Of a DNA stretch of 64,000 nt, positions 17,058 to 25,668 are shown one piece after another. The notes below the pieces were generated by a model, which had not been told where the DNA came from, did not search any database, and was given only the letters and a program-made list of their open reading frames with translations. Position 1 is the first letter of the stretch; each line of letters begins with the position of its first letter. Position numbers and translations under genes: made by a program. The DNA is from CAVSKL01 sp963728475 [NCBI: Candidatus Eiseniibacteriota bacterium] (GTDB lineage: Bacteria > Eisenbacteria > RBG-16-71-46 > JABDJR01), in the NCBI GenBank assembly GCA_963728475.1, contig CAVSKL010000001.1:1426001-1490000 (forward strand), read 5' to 3'.

Positions 17058-18155
17058 ATGGGCAACACCTTCGGGCGCGTCTTTCGCGTCACCACCTTCG
17101 GCGAGTCCCACGGCGGGGGCGTGGGGTGCGTGGTCGACGGCTGCCCTCCCCTCCTCGCGCTGGCCCCCGGCGACGTGCAGGCCGATCTCGATCGCCGCCG
17201 CCCCGGGCAGAGCCGGCTCACCAGCGCCCGGCGGGAGACCGACCGGGTGGAGATCCTCTCCGGCGTGTTCGAGGGGAAGACCCTGGGAAGCCCCATCGCC
17301 ATGCTGGTGCGCAATTCCGACGCCCGCCCCCGGGATTACGCGGATCTGCGGGATCTCTTCCGCCCCTCGCACGCGGATTACACCACCGAGGCGAAGTACG
17401 GGATCCGGGCCTGGCAGGGGGGCGGCCGGTCCAGCGCCCGGGAGACGGTGGGCCGGGTGGCGGCGGGCGCGGTGGCGCGGAAGCTCTTGGCCGAAGCGTG
17501 CGGGGTGGAGATCACGGCCTACGTGACCCGGATCCACCGGATCGTGGCGGCGCCGGAGCCGGCCTCGGTCACCCGCGAGGCGGTGGAGGCGAGCCTGGTG
17601 CGCTGCCCCGACCCCGCGGCGTCGAGCCTCATGGTGCAGGCGGTGGACGCCGCGCGCACCGCCGGTGATTCGGTGGGAGGGGTGGTGGAGTGCGTGGCCC
17701 GGGGGGTCCCCGCGGGCTGGGGAGAGCCGGTGTTCGGAAAGCTCGAGGCGGAGCTGGCCGCGGCCATGCTCTCGCTTCCCGCGGCCAAGGGTTTCGAGAG
17801 CGGTGACGGCTTCGCCGGGGTGGATCTCACCGGAAGCGAGCACAACGACCCGTTCGTGGTGCGCGACGGCCGCATCCGCACCGAGACCAACCGCTCCGGC
17901 GGCATCCAGGGAGGGATCACCAACGGCGAGGACGTGGTGATCCGGGTGGCGTTCAAGCCCACCTCCACCATCCGCAAGGAGCAGCGCACCGTCACCCGGG
18001 ACCTGCGCCCGGCGACCCTGTCGGCGCGCGGGCGCCACGACCCCTGCGTGGTGCCCCGGGCGGTGCCGATCGTGGAGGCGATGACCGCCCTGGTCCTGGC
18101 CGACCAGTTCCTGCGCCACCGCGCGCAAACCGGTCGCGAGGGCTCCGCGCTCTAG
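17058..18155 (+). CDS. aroC: Chorismate synthase
   Basis: 365 residues from ATG 17058. The N-terminus [30 protein letters not shown], the block [36 protein letters not shown], and [29 protein letters not shown] are all signature regions of AroC. It converts 5-enolpyruvylshikimate-3-phosphate to chorismate using reduced FMN, the last step of the shikimate pathway. Length is normal for the family. Downstream the DNA turns at once into a palindrome array. Confidence 0.97.
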   Translation: MGNTFGRVFRVTTFGESHGGGVGCVVDGCPPLLALAPGDVQADLDRRRPGQSRLTSARRETDRVEILSGVFEGKTLGSPIAMLVRNSDARPRDYADLRDLFRPSHADYTTEAKYGIRAWQGGGRSSARETVGRVAAGAVARKLLAEACGVEITAYVTRIHRIVAAPEPASVTREAVEASLVRCPDPAASSLMVQAVDAARTAGDSVGGVVECVARGVPAGWGEPVFGKLEAELAAAMLSLPAAKGFESGDGFAGVDLTGSEHNDPFVVRDGRIRTETNRSGGIQGGITNGEDVVIRVAFKPTSTIRKEQRTVTRDLRPATLSARGRHDPCVVPRAVPIVEAMTALVLADQFLRHRAQTGREGSAL

Positions 18156-18182
18156 CCCGGGGTTCAGGACGGACGGGGGAGG

Positions 18183-19746
18183 TAGGGACCCGGGTCCGCA
18201 CCGGTGGTCGTGACTGCGGGAGGCCGGCGCCGGTGACCCGAACAAGCGGGACCCGGGTCCGCACCGACCGGATCCGGTGGCCGCCGGCGCCGCGCGCGCG
18301 GCACAACCAAAATCGCTTGTGTTCGCGAACCCGGGTATCATTTTGTGCAACATTTAGTTAGCTGATGTTTGCCGCAGAACGGCCCCCCGGTTGTCGGCGA
18401 CGTCCTGATAGGGACCCGGGTCCGCACCGGTGGTCGTAACTGCGGGAGGCGGGGCCCGATGACAAACGGGACCCGGGTCCGCACCGGTGGCCGCGAGTGC
18501 GAGAGGCCGGCGCCCGATCACAAACGGGACCCGGGTCCGCACCGACCGGACCCGGTGGCCGCCGGTGCCGCGCGCACGGCACAACCAAAATCGCTTGTGT
18601 TCGCGAACCCGGGTATCATATTGTGCAACATTTAGTTAACCGATGTTTGCTGCAGAACGGCCCCCCCGGTTGTCGGCGACGTCCGGATAGGGACCCGGGT
18701 CCACACCGGTGGTCGTAACTGCGGGAGGCGGGGCCCGATGACAAACGGGACCCGGGTCCGCACCGGTGGCCGCGACTGCGAGAGGCCGGCGCCGTGATCA
18801 CAAACGGGACCCGGGTCCGCATCGACCGGACCCGGTGGCCGCCGGTGCCGCACACACGGTACAACCAAATTGGCTTGTGCTCGCGAACCCGGGTATCATA
18901 TTGTGCAACATTTAGTTAGCTGATGTTTGCTGCAGAACGGCCCCCCCGGTTGTCGGCGACGTCCGGATAGGGACCCGGGTCCACACCGGTGGTCGTAACT
19001 GCGAGAGGCCGGCGCCGGTGACCCGAGCAAGCGGGACCCGGGTCCGCACCGGTGGCCGCGACTGCGAGAGGCCGGAGCCCGATCACAAACGGGACCCGGG
19101 TCCGCACCGACCGGACCCGGTGGCCGCCGGTGCCGCGCGCACGGTAAGACCAAAATCGCTTGTGTTCGCGAACCCGGGTATCATATTGTGCAACATTTAG
19201 TTAACCGATGTTTGCTGCAGAACGGCCCCCCGGTTGTCGGCGACGTCCTGATAGGGACCCGGGTCCGCACCGGTGGTCGTAACTGCGGGAGGCGGGGCCC
19301 GATGACAAACGGGACCCGGGTCCGCACCGGTGGCCGCGAGTGCGAGAGGCCGGCGCCCGATCACAAACGGGACCCGGGTCCGCACCGACCGGACCCGGTG
19401 GCCGCCGGTGCCGCGCGCACGGCACAACCAAAATCGCTTGTGCTCGCGAACCCGGGTATCATATTGTGCAACATTTAGTTAACCGATGTTTGCTGCAGAA
19501 CGGCCCCCCCGGTTGTCGGCGACGTCCGGATAGGGACCCGGGTCCACACCGGTGGTCGTGACTGCGAAAGGCGGGGCCCGATGACAAACGGGACCCGGGT
19601 CCGCACCGGTGGCCGTGACTGCTAGAGGCCGGCGCCGGTGACCCGAGCAAGCGGGACCCGGGTCCACATCGACCGGACCCGGTGGCCGCCGGTGCCGCGC
19701 GCACGGTACAACCAAAATCGCTTGTGTTCGCGAACCCGGGTATCAT
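18183..19746. repeat. Tandem array of about 280-bp units with 17 copies of the palindrome GGACCCGGGTCC
   Basis: Six units, spaced about 279-285 bp, fill the gap between aroC and a small membrane gene. The perfect 12-bp palindrome GGACCCGGGTCC begins at 18186, 18249, 18412, 18469, 18527, 18691, 18748, 18807, 18971, 19034, 19092, 19255, 19312, 19370, 19534, 19591 and 19654, in groups of three (two in the first) spaced 57-63 bp. Each unit ends in AATCGCTTGTG followed by G(T/C)TCGCGAAC and CCGGGTATCAT. Five AT-rich linkers of about 70 bp (TTGTGCAACATTTAGTTA... to ACGTCC) separate the units, and each linker contains the imperfect inverted repeat GCAACAT/ATGTTTGC. Spacers vary as mosaics. Short ORFs inside repeat with the DNA and look fortuitous. 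Confidence 0.93.
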
Positions 19747-19812
19747 TCGGTTCCGCGGTCTTGCGCGAGATAGCGCCGAGCCACGCCGAGGGACTTCGGT
19801 CGAGGCGTCCGT

Positions 19813-20076
19813 TCAATAGCTGGTCCCGGTCGCGCCGGCCCGCCACCGGTAGAGGAGCCCCCCCACGAGCTGGCCAGCGAAGAACGCCCCCAGCATCACC
19901 GGGAAGGTGGCGAGGTGGAAGCCCAGACCCGAGGCCAGCCGGAGGGCGATCACGAACGGGACCGGGAGATGCACCGCCAGGAACCACCCCCGGGAGAACT
20001 TCACCGCGCGCGCCCGGTACCAGCCGAACGGCACGTTGAGAAGAAAGACCAGGAGCGCCACCGTCCACAGGTTCAC
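19813..20076 (-). CDS. Small integral membrane protein, unknown
   Basis: 87 residues from 20076 (MNLWTVALLVFLLNVPFGWYRARAVKFSRGWFLAVHLPVPFVIALRL). Three hydrophobic segments are visible, separated by basic loops, and the C-terminus is GATGTSY. The pattern NVPFGWYRA..FS..WFLAVHLPVPFV is found in uncharacterised membrane proteins of about this size. It lies 12 bases downstream of the GNAT gene on the same strand and is probably co-transcribed with it. No function can be assigned. Confidence 0.75.
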   Translation of the reverse strand: MNLWTVALLVFLLNVPFGWYRARAVKFSRGWFLAVHLPVPFVIALRLASGLGFHLATFPVMLGAFFAGQLVGGLLYRWRAGATGTSY

Positions 20077-20088
20077 CGCGGCCTCCGC

Positions 20089-20958
20089 TCAGTAGGCGAG
20101 CATGAGACGGAGCATGGAGTGGGGCCGGAAACCCACCCGTTCGTAGGCCCGGACGGCGGGGGTGTTGTCCGCGTTCACGTGGAGGGCCAGGAAGCGCAGC
20201 CCCTGCTCGTTGATCAGGCGGCGGGCCCAGGCGGCGATCCCGCGAGTGGCGTAGCCCCGGCCGCGGAACGCCGGATCGGTGTAGACCCCGCCCACCAGCA
20301 CCCCGTCCCCGGAGCGGGCCACTTCCTCGGTCTTGAACACCAGGCGCCCCCCCTTCATCACCACCCACACCTTCCCCGCCTCGATCCGCCCGCGGGAGAG
20401 CTCGCGCATGCGGGCCATGTCGAGGTGCGCCCGGGGGATGGCCAGGTCCTCCTCGGTCATGGCGGCGTGGGCCACGGTGATCTCGCGGAGCTCGTCGGCG
20501 ACCGCGGGGCGGATGCCGTCGTCCTCGGCCCGGAGGAGGTTCTCGGGCTCCAGGACCAGGTATGCCTGGGCGCGGTCCAGGTAGGGAACGACGGCGGCTC
20601 GGGAGAAGACCCGCCGGATGAGTCCGGCGTGGGCCGCCGGTCCCACGAAGAGCCGCGGGCTTCCCCCCGAGGTGAGCATGCGGTCGAGGGCGGCTTCCAC
20701 CGCGGCCACGGAGCCGTGGGTGGTGATGTTGCGCGAGTTCCCCAAGAACGCCACCCCGTCCAGGACCCCGGCCCGCCCGGCGCCGAAGAAACGCCCGTGC
20801 CCCTGGCGGTCGGTGGGGGAGAGTCCGAACTCGTGCACCAGGCTCCGCAGGTAAAGGGTGCCCTGGCGCTCGCCGTCGAGCAGCTCGGCCAGCGCGGGCC
20901 GGTCCTCGTCCACGAGGAGGCTGACATGGAGACCGTCGGTGCGGGACACTGAGCTCAT
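20089..20958 (-). CDS. GNAT-family N-acetyltransferase
   Basis: 289 residues from ATG 20958, with GGAGGAG four bases upstream. The C-terminal half is a clear GNAT domain: GGRLVFKTEEVARSGDGVLVGGVYTDPAFRGRGYATRGIAAWARRLINEQG with the acetyl-CoA loop R-G-R-G-Y-A, then LHVNADNTPAVRAYERVGFRP. The N-terminal half (LDGERQGTLYLRSLVHEFGLS ... FLGNSRNITTHGS) is a divergent second GNAT-like half as in DUF4081-type proteins. The acceptor substrate is unknown. Its start codon overlaps the most upstream possible start of the divergent neighbour. Confidence 0.88.
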   Translation of the reverse strand: MSSVSRTDGLHVSLLVDEDRPALAELLDGERQGTLYLRSLVHEFGLSPTDRQGHGRFFGAGRAGVLDGVAFLGNSRNITTHGSVAAVEAALDRMLTSGGSPRLFVGPAAHAGLIRRVFSRAAVVPYLDRAQAYLVLEPENLLRAEDDGIRPAVADELREITVAHAAMTEEDLAIPRAHLDMARMRELSRGRIEAGKVWVVMKGGRLVFKTEEVARSGDGVLVGGVYTDPAFRGRGYATRGIAAWARRLINEQGLRFLALHVNADNTPAVRAYERVGFRPHSMLRLMLAY

Positions 20959-22267
20959 GGGACTCCTCCAGGAAGGCCCCGAGAATAGCAGGCGATCCGG
21001 TCCGCTGGAACCGGCGGGGCCGGTGGCCACCCTCCCCACCCCCGCGCTCCTGGTGGACGAGGCCCGTCTCGCTCGCGCGCTGGCCGGCATGCGGCAGCTG
21101 GCCGCGGGGGCGGGGGTGCGGCTCCGCCCCCATGCCAAGAGCCACAAGTGCCCGGAACTGGGCCGGCGGCAGGAGGCCCTGGGAGCCGTGGGGCTCTGCA
21201 CCGCCAAGGTCTCCGAGGCCTCGGTCTTTGCCGCGGCGGGATTCGAGGATCTCACCGTCGTCTACCCCCTGGTGGGGCCCAAGGCAGATGCGCTGGCCGG
21301 GCTGGCGGCCCGGTTTCCCCGGGCGCGGTTCGGGGCGGCGGCCGACTCGGAGGCGGGGGTGGAGGCGCTGGCCGGGGCGGCCCGGAAGCGCGGGGTGAGC
21401 CTCGACCTCTGGCTGAAGATCGACAGCGGGCTCCACCGGGCGGGGCTGGAACCGGGGGACCCGCGGCTGGAGGCGCTGGCGCGGCGGGCGCGGGGCGCGC
21501 CGGGGCTGCGGCTGCGCGGGCTGGTCACCCACGGCGGACATGCCTACGCGGCGCCTCCGGAAGCGATGCCGGCGATCGGGCGCGGCGCGGCCGAGGCCAT
21601 GCTCCGGGCCCGGGACGCGCTGGCCGGCGCCGGGATCCTCGGGCTCGAGATCGCGCTCGGCGCGACCCCCACCATCCGCTACTCGGCCCGGGTCGCCGGG
21701 GTTGACGAGATCCATCCCGGGGTCTACGTCTTCGGCGACCGGCAGCAGGCGGCCCTCGGCGCGATGACCGTGGACGAGGCGTCCCTCACCGTGCTCGCCA
21801 CCGTGGTGAGCCGCCCCGCTCCCGGCCGGTGGGTGGTGGACGCCGGGTCCAAGACCCTCTCCAGCGATCGCGGCGCCCACGGGAGCGAGGCGGTGCGCGG
21901 CTTCGGCGCGGCGCGCCCGCCCGGCCGGCACCGGGCGCCCGGGGACGGCGACCCGCTCCCGTTCGCCGGCGGCCCGGTTCCCCGGGAAGCCGGCGGCCCG
22001 GATCCCCGGGAAGGCGGCGGTCCGGATCCCCGGGAAGCCGGCGGGTGGGCGGGCGCGGCGCTCCTCACCCGGCTCTCCGAGGAGCACGGCGTGATCGAGA
22101 GTGATCGCGACCCGGGCTGGGAACCGGGCGACCGGGTGGAGATCCTCCCCAACCACGCGTGTGCGGCGGTGAACCTGGCCCGCACGCTCCACCTCACCGC
22201 GGGGGAGGGGGAGGATCGCCGGGTGGTCGCGGCGTGGCCGGTGGCGGCGGCCGCCCACACCGCCTAG
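20957..22267 (+). CDS. D-threonine aldolase / D-serine dehydratase-like PLP enzyme
   Basis: Up to 436 residues from ATG 20957; that ATG overlaps the divergent GNAT start and lacks a ribosome site, so GTG 21023 (VATLPTPALLVD) may be the real start. The fold-type III PLP barrel begins LPTPALLVDEARLARAL with the PLP lysine in RLRPHAKSHKCPELG, and WLKIDSGLHRAGLEP and THGGHAYA follow. PNHACAAVNLA near the end carries the His-x-Cys metal site of D-serine dehydratases, whereas D-threonine aldolases have His-x-Asp. It may therefore remove ammonia from D-serine-type substrates. A 24-bp minisatellite adds an 8-residue GGPDPREA repeat in the C-terminal domain. Confidence 0.82.
   Translation: MGLLQEGPENSRRSGPLEPAGPVATLPTPALLVDEARLARALAGMRQLAAGAGVRLRPHAKSHKCPELGRRQEALGAVGLCTAKVSEASVFAAAGFEDLTVVYPLVGPKADALAGLAARFPRARFGAAADSEAGVEALAGAARKRGVSLDLWLKIDSGLHRAGLEPGDPRLEALARRARGAPGLRLRGLVTHGGHAYAAPPEAMPAIGRGAAEAMLRARDALAGAGILGLEIALGATPTIRYSARVAGVDEIHPGVYVFGDRQQAALGAMTVDEASLTVLATVVSRPAPGRWVVDAGSKTLSSDRGAHGSEAVRGFGAARPPGRHRAPGDGDPLPFAGGPVPREAGGPDPREGGGPDPREAGGWAGAALLTRLSEEHGVIESDRDPGWEPGDRVEILPNHACAAVNLARTLHLTAGEGEDRRVVAAWPVAAAAHTA
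21968..22039. repeat. Three 24-bp tandem repeats inside a PLP enzyme gene
   Basis: Three consecutive 24-bp units encode GGPVPREA, GGPDPREG and GGPDPREA. The length is a multiple of three, so copy-number change would keep the frame. The insert lies between the barrel and the metal-binding C-terminal block of the enzyme. Confidence 0.85.
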
Positions 22268-22276
22268 CGTCCGGGG

Positions 22277-23206
22277 TCAGGGGGTGTCGGGGGCCGGCGG
22301 TTCCGGGGCCTCGGTGGGGGCCGCCCGAGGCCGCGGGGATCGCGCGAGGGGGGCGGAACCCAGCGTCTCGATCTCCTCCCGGTCCGCGTCCACCAGGTAG
22401 TGGGCGATGGCCTCCCGGTCCCGGATCTCCAGGTAGCCCAGGTTTCCGCCGTAGTCCTCGGCGATCCCGATGTCGATGTTGATGCGCCGGCCGTCGGAGG
22501 TGCGGCGGAAACGCGCCCCTTCGTAGCCCTCGGGAGTGTGGCCGAATACCTGGTGGACGCGGGGAGCGCGGCGGGGGGCCTCCAGCTCGTCGTCGTAGTC
22601 GGCCCAGAAGATGCCGCCGGTGGCCTCGTCCCCGCCGCGGGAGTGTCCCACCGCGAAGATCGGGTCGGAGTAGTCCCCCGATTCCACCGCGGCCAAGAAC
22701 CGCGCGTTCAGGTGCGCGGCCAGGCGGCGCGGGGTGAACCGCCGCCGCCCGTCGGCGGCGCCGGTCATCTCCAGCCGGATGCGGGTGAGCAGGTTGTAGT
22801 GGAGTCCGGCGTGGGTAAAGAGCCAGCCGCCGTGGGCGAAGGCCGCCTGCACCCGGCCGTCCAATACGTCGCGACGGATGGCTTCGGCGAACTTCTCCGG
22901 CTCCGGGAAGTCGGCCAGCTCGAAGTAGCCTTCGAGCAGCGCCACCTCGTGATTGCCCAGGAGCCGGACCACCCGCCCCTTCCCCTTCCGCGCGCGCACC
23001 TGGAGGCTTGCCAGGAACTCGTAGGTGGCGATGGAGTCGGGGCCCCGATCGACCACGTCCCCGAGCTGGACGAGAATCGCGCGGCCGCCGCGCCAGGAAT
23101 CCTCGGCGATGAGGCCGGCCCGCCCGAGAATGGCGCGAAACGCCTCCAGGCTTCCGTGCAGGTCGCCCAGGACCACGGTGCGGAGGGGGATTCGACGGGG
23201 TGCCAC
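22277..23206 (-). CDS. Metallophosphoesterase (PPP-type phosphatase)
   Basis: About 309 residues from GTG 23206; a TTG at 23242 would add 12 residues. The order of motifs is that of calcineurin-like phosphatases: GDLHG (TVVLGDLHGSLEAF), GDVVDRGPDS, GNHEV (LLGNHEVALLE), THAGLHY and FGHTPEG. These residues coordinate two metals. The family includes Shewanella-like protein phosphatases; a protein or small-molecule phosphomonoester could be the target. The C-terminal 30 residues are proline-rich and disordered. It converges with the PLP-enzyme gene, nine bases apart. Confidence 0.87.
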   Translation of the reverse strand: MAPRRIPLRTVVLGDLHGSLEAFRAILGRAGLIAEDSWRGGRAILVQLGDVVDRGPDSIATYEFLASLQVRARKGKGRVVRLLGNHEVALLEGYFELADFPEPEKFAEAIRRDVLDGRVQAAFAHGGWLFTHAGLHYNLLTRIRLEMTGAADGRRRFTPRRLAAHLNARFLAAVESGDYSDPIFAVGHSRGGDEATGGIFWADYDDELEAPRRAPRVHQVFGHTPEGYEGARFRRTSDGRRINIDIGIAEDYGGNLGYLEIRDREAIAHYLVDADREEIETLGSAPLARSPRPRAAPTEAPEPPAPDTP

Positions 23207-23244
23207 GCGGCTAGGATGCTCCCCCCGGGGCCGGACCGGCAACC

Positions 23245-23296
23245 CGAAACCGATCGCGTCCCCGGCTCATCGAAACCGATCGCGTCCCCGGCTCAT
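23245..23296. repeat. Two exact 26-bp tandem copies in a divergent intergenic region
   Basis: CGAAACCGATCGCG... is repeated twice head to tail, followed by a third partial copy (CGAGACCGG). It lies between the metallophosphoesterase start and the zincin gene on the other strand, where it could affect either promoter. No other role is visible. Confidence 0.75.
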
Positions 23297-23388
23297 CGAG
23301 ACCGGCGCGCGGGCGCCTGCTACAATCCGGGCGGCCGGGCCCGCCCGTTCAACGGGTTCTTTGGCCGTGAACGGGAGGAGGGGGGAAC

Positions 23389-23745
23389 ATGAAGGACCGG
23401 AACTTCGAACGATTCGTGCGCGAGGCGGTGGAGACCCTTCCCGATGAGTTCAAGGACGCCCTCGACAACATCGACATCGTGATCGAGGACTTTCCCGATC
23501 CGCGCCTCTACGACGAGTACGGCATCGAGCCTCCCTTACTCGGTCTCTACGAGGGCACGCCGCTGCCGGAGCGGGAGCTGGGAGGCTCGGTCATGCCCGA
23601 CAAGATCAGCATCTATCGCGGGGAACTCCTCCGGATGGGGCTGCACGGCCGGGAGCTGGTGGAGGAGATCCGGATCACCGTGATCCACGAGATCGGACAC
23701 TATTTCGGCCTGAGCGACGAGGAAATGGAAGGGATGGGTTATTGA
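23389..23745 (+). CDS. Metallopeptidase-like zincin (PF06262-type)
   Basis: 118 residues from ATG 23389, with GGAGGAGGGGGG six bases upstream. The zincin motif HEIGHYFGLSD (His100, Glu101, His104, Asp110) and the preceding block RGELLRMG...EEIRITVIHEIGHYFG match the small acidic metallopeptidase family common in Actinobacteria and Deltaproteobacteria. No signal peptide. It is 34 bases ahead of a nitrilase-superfamily gene on the same strand. Its substrate has not been established for the family. Confidence 0.9.
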   Translation: MKDRNFERFVREAVETLPDEFKDALDNIDIVIEDFPDPRLYDEYGIEPPLLGLYEGTPLPERELGGSVMPDKISIYRGELLRMGLHGRELVEEIRITVIHEIGHYFGLSDEEMEGMGY

Positions 23746-23779
23746 TGCCGGGTCGCGCCGCGGGAAGCGGGGACGTGCG

Positions 23780-24685
23780 ATGAGCGCGGCCGGGTTCACG
23801 TTCGTGGAGACGCGGGACCTGCCCGAGGCCCCCGGCCGGGGCACGGTACGCCTGGCCGCGGTGCAGATGGAGCCCCGGATCGGCGAGGCGCCGGCCAACG
23901 CCGGACGGGCGATCGAGGCGGTGGCGGCGGCGCGCGGCCGGAGGGCGGACCTCATCGCCTTCCCCGAGTGCGCGCTGACCGGCTACTGCTTCGACGACCG
24001 CGAGGAGGCGCTTGAATCGGCGGTGGAGGAGGGTTCGGCCCCGCTCACCCGGCTGGCCGAAGCGGCCTCGGACCTGGGGGCGACGATCGCGGTCGGCTAC
24101 CTGGAGCGGGCGGCCGGCCGGCTCCACAACACGGTGGCCCTGATCGGCCCCCACGGACCCGTCGCCCGCTACCGCAAGACGCACCTGCCCCACCTCGGGG
24201 TGGACCGGTTCGTGGACGCGGGCGACGAGCCGTTCGCGGTGTTCGAGGCGGCGGGCCTCCGGGTGGGCATGCTCATCTGCTACGACGCCTCCTTCCCCGA
24301 GACGGCGCGGCTCTTGGCCCTGGCCGGCGCCGACCTCGTCCTCCTTCCCACCAACTGGCCCCAGGAAGCCGACGTGAAGGCGGGCTGGCTCCCCAACGCC
24401 CGCGCCTACGAGAACGTCGTCTACTTCGCCTCGATCAACCGCACCGGGATCGAGCGCGGCTTCGTCTTTCACGGCCGGAGCCGCATCTGCGCCCCCACCG
24501 GCGACACCCTGACCGAGGGCCCGGTCGACGCCGAGGCCATCCTCCTCGCCGACCTGGACCCGGCCCGCGCCCGCGCCAAGCGGATCGAGCGGCGGGAGGG
24601 GACGTACTGGGTGGACCGCATCGGAGGACGCCGGCACGATCTCTACCGCCTTCTTCCCGCGGATCCCGGCCAGGACCCCCGCTGA
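23780..24685 (+). CDS. Carbon-nitrogen hydrolase (nitrilase superfamily)
   Basis: 301 residues from ATG 23780. The Glu-Lys-Cys triad is in place: Glu63 in LIAFPECALTGYCF, Lys133 in RYRKTHLPHLGVD, and Cys167 in GMLICYDASFPE. These enzymes hydrolyse amides or nitriles, with omega-amidase, carbamoyl hydrolase and N-carbamoyl types among them; the subtype cannot be decided here. Gly-rich loops and length fit a normal single-domain member. The stop shares its last base with the start of the DMT transporter, so the two are coupled. Confidence 0.88.
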   Translation: MSAAGFTFVETRDLPEAPGRGTVRLAAVQMEPRIGEAPANAGRAIEAVAAARGRRADLIAFPECALTGYCFDDREEALESAVEEGSAPLTRLAEAASDLGATIAVGYLERAAGRLHNTVALIGPHGPVARYRKTHLPHLGVDRFVDAGDEPFAVFEAAGLRVGMLICYDASFPETARLLALAGADLVLLPTNWPQEADVKAGWLPNARAYENVVYFASINRTGIERGFVFHGRSRICAPTGDTLTEGPVDAEAILLADLDPARARAKRIERREGTYWVDRIGGRRHDLYRLLPADPGQDPR

Positions 24686-25668
24686 TGCTGACCGCCGGAC
24701 AACGGCGCCCGCTCTTCGGCCCGGAGTCCCCGCCCGAGGGCGCCCGCCCCGCCCTGGGCTACGGGCTCGCGCTTCTGAGCGCGATGGTGACCGCGGTGGC
24801 CTTCATCTCGGCCAAGCCCGTCCTCGACTACCTGGATCCGCTCAGCTTCAGCATCAGCCAGCTCGGGCTGGCCGCGGTGTTCTCGTTCCTGTGGCTGGTG
24901 TTCGGACGACAGGTGGGGACGCTCAAGCGCATCGGAATGCGGGGATGGACCTTCCTGGTGGTGGTGTCGCTCCTTTTCCTGAGCGCGATCTACACTATGT
25001 GGATCGGCCTCTCCATGATCCCCGCGACCTCGGCCAGCCTGCTCAACCGCCTGGAAATCCTGGCCACGGTGTTCCTGGGGATGGCGATGCTCGGCGACCG
25101 CTTCACCCGGCGCGAGGGGTGGGGCGCCCTGGTGATGTTCCTGGGGGTGGTGGTCATCCGGTACCAGGCCCCGCCGTCCTTTTCCGCCGGTTTCTGGATG
25201 ATGGTGCTCTCCAGCACGCTTTTCGGCTTCACCGAGGTCCTGGTCAAGACCCGGGTCCACGCCATCCCCCCCGACGTGTTCGCCTTCGCCCGGAACTTCC
25301 TGGTGTTCTTGTTCTTCCTGGTCGCCGGCTGCTGGCGGATGTTCATGCGGGAGGGGCCGTGGTGGCACGGGCTCGCCGACTGGCCGGGGATCTGGCGGGG
25401 GCTGCCGCTCATCGCCACCACCGCGATCGCCGGGCCGTTCTTGGCCCGCACCATCTACATGCACAGCCTCAAGCACCTCGAGGTCTCGCGGGTGGCGCTC
25501 ATCAACCAGCTCCAGCCGCTCTTCGTGGCGCTCTACTCGGCCATCCTCCTCCGCACCCTCCCCAGCCGGCGGGAGTGGACGGGCGGCCTGCTCATCCTCG
25601 GCGGCGCCCTCCTCTTGGTGCACTGGCGGCGCGGGTTCAGCTGGTGGCGGACCTGGAGGGCGTCCTGA
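24685..25668 (+). CDS. EamA/DMT-superfamily transporter
   Basis: 327 residues with ten hydrophobic helices in two EamA halves. The first begins ALGYGLALLSAMVTAVAFISAKPVLDYLDPLSFSI and the second includes FSAGFWMMVLSSTLFGFTEVLVKTRV and ARTIYMHSLKHLEVSRVALINQLQPLFVALYSAILLRTLPSRREWTGGLLILGGALLLV, the typical repeat end. Family members export amino acids, nucleosides or other metabolites. It is coupled to the nitrilase gene upstream and overlaps the DUF4126 gene downstream. Substrate unknown. Confidence 0.88.
   Translation: MLTAGQRRPLFGPESPPEGARPALGYGLALLSAMVTAVAFISAKPVLDYLDPLSFSISQLGLAAVFSFLWLVFGRQVGTLKRIGMRGWTFLVVVSLLFLSAIYTMWIGLSMIPATSASLLNRLEILATVFLGMAMLGDRFTRREGWGALVMFLGVVVIRYQAPPSFSAGFWMMVLSSTLFGFTEVLVKTRVHAIPPDVFAFARNFLVFLFFLVAGCWRMFMREGPWWHGLADWPGIWRGLPLIATTAIAGPFLARTIYMHSLKHLEVSRVALINQLQPLFVALYSAILLRTLPSRREWTGGLLILGGALLLVHWRRGFSWWRTWRAS

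Noticed and set aside
18183-19746. CRISPR array
   Set aside because: Regular palindromic repeats at 57-63 bp steps look CRISPR-like, but the spacers are related variants of each other, larger units repeat at about 280 bp, and no cas gene is nearby.
18354-19746. Family of 76-96-residue repeated ORFs in the array
   Set aside because: They occur on both strands, follow the DNA period, are Pro/Gly/Arg-rich because of the palindromes (GADPGP from GGACCCGGGTCC) and have no ribosome sites or known domains.
19622-22258. 878-residue minus-strand ORF across the array and the PLP enzyme
   Set aside because: It runs through repeats and antisense to a recognisable enzyme and the GNAT gene; no conserved domain.
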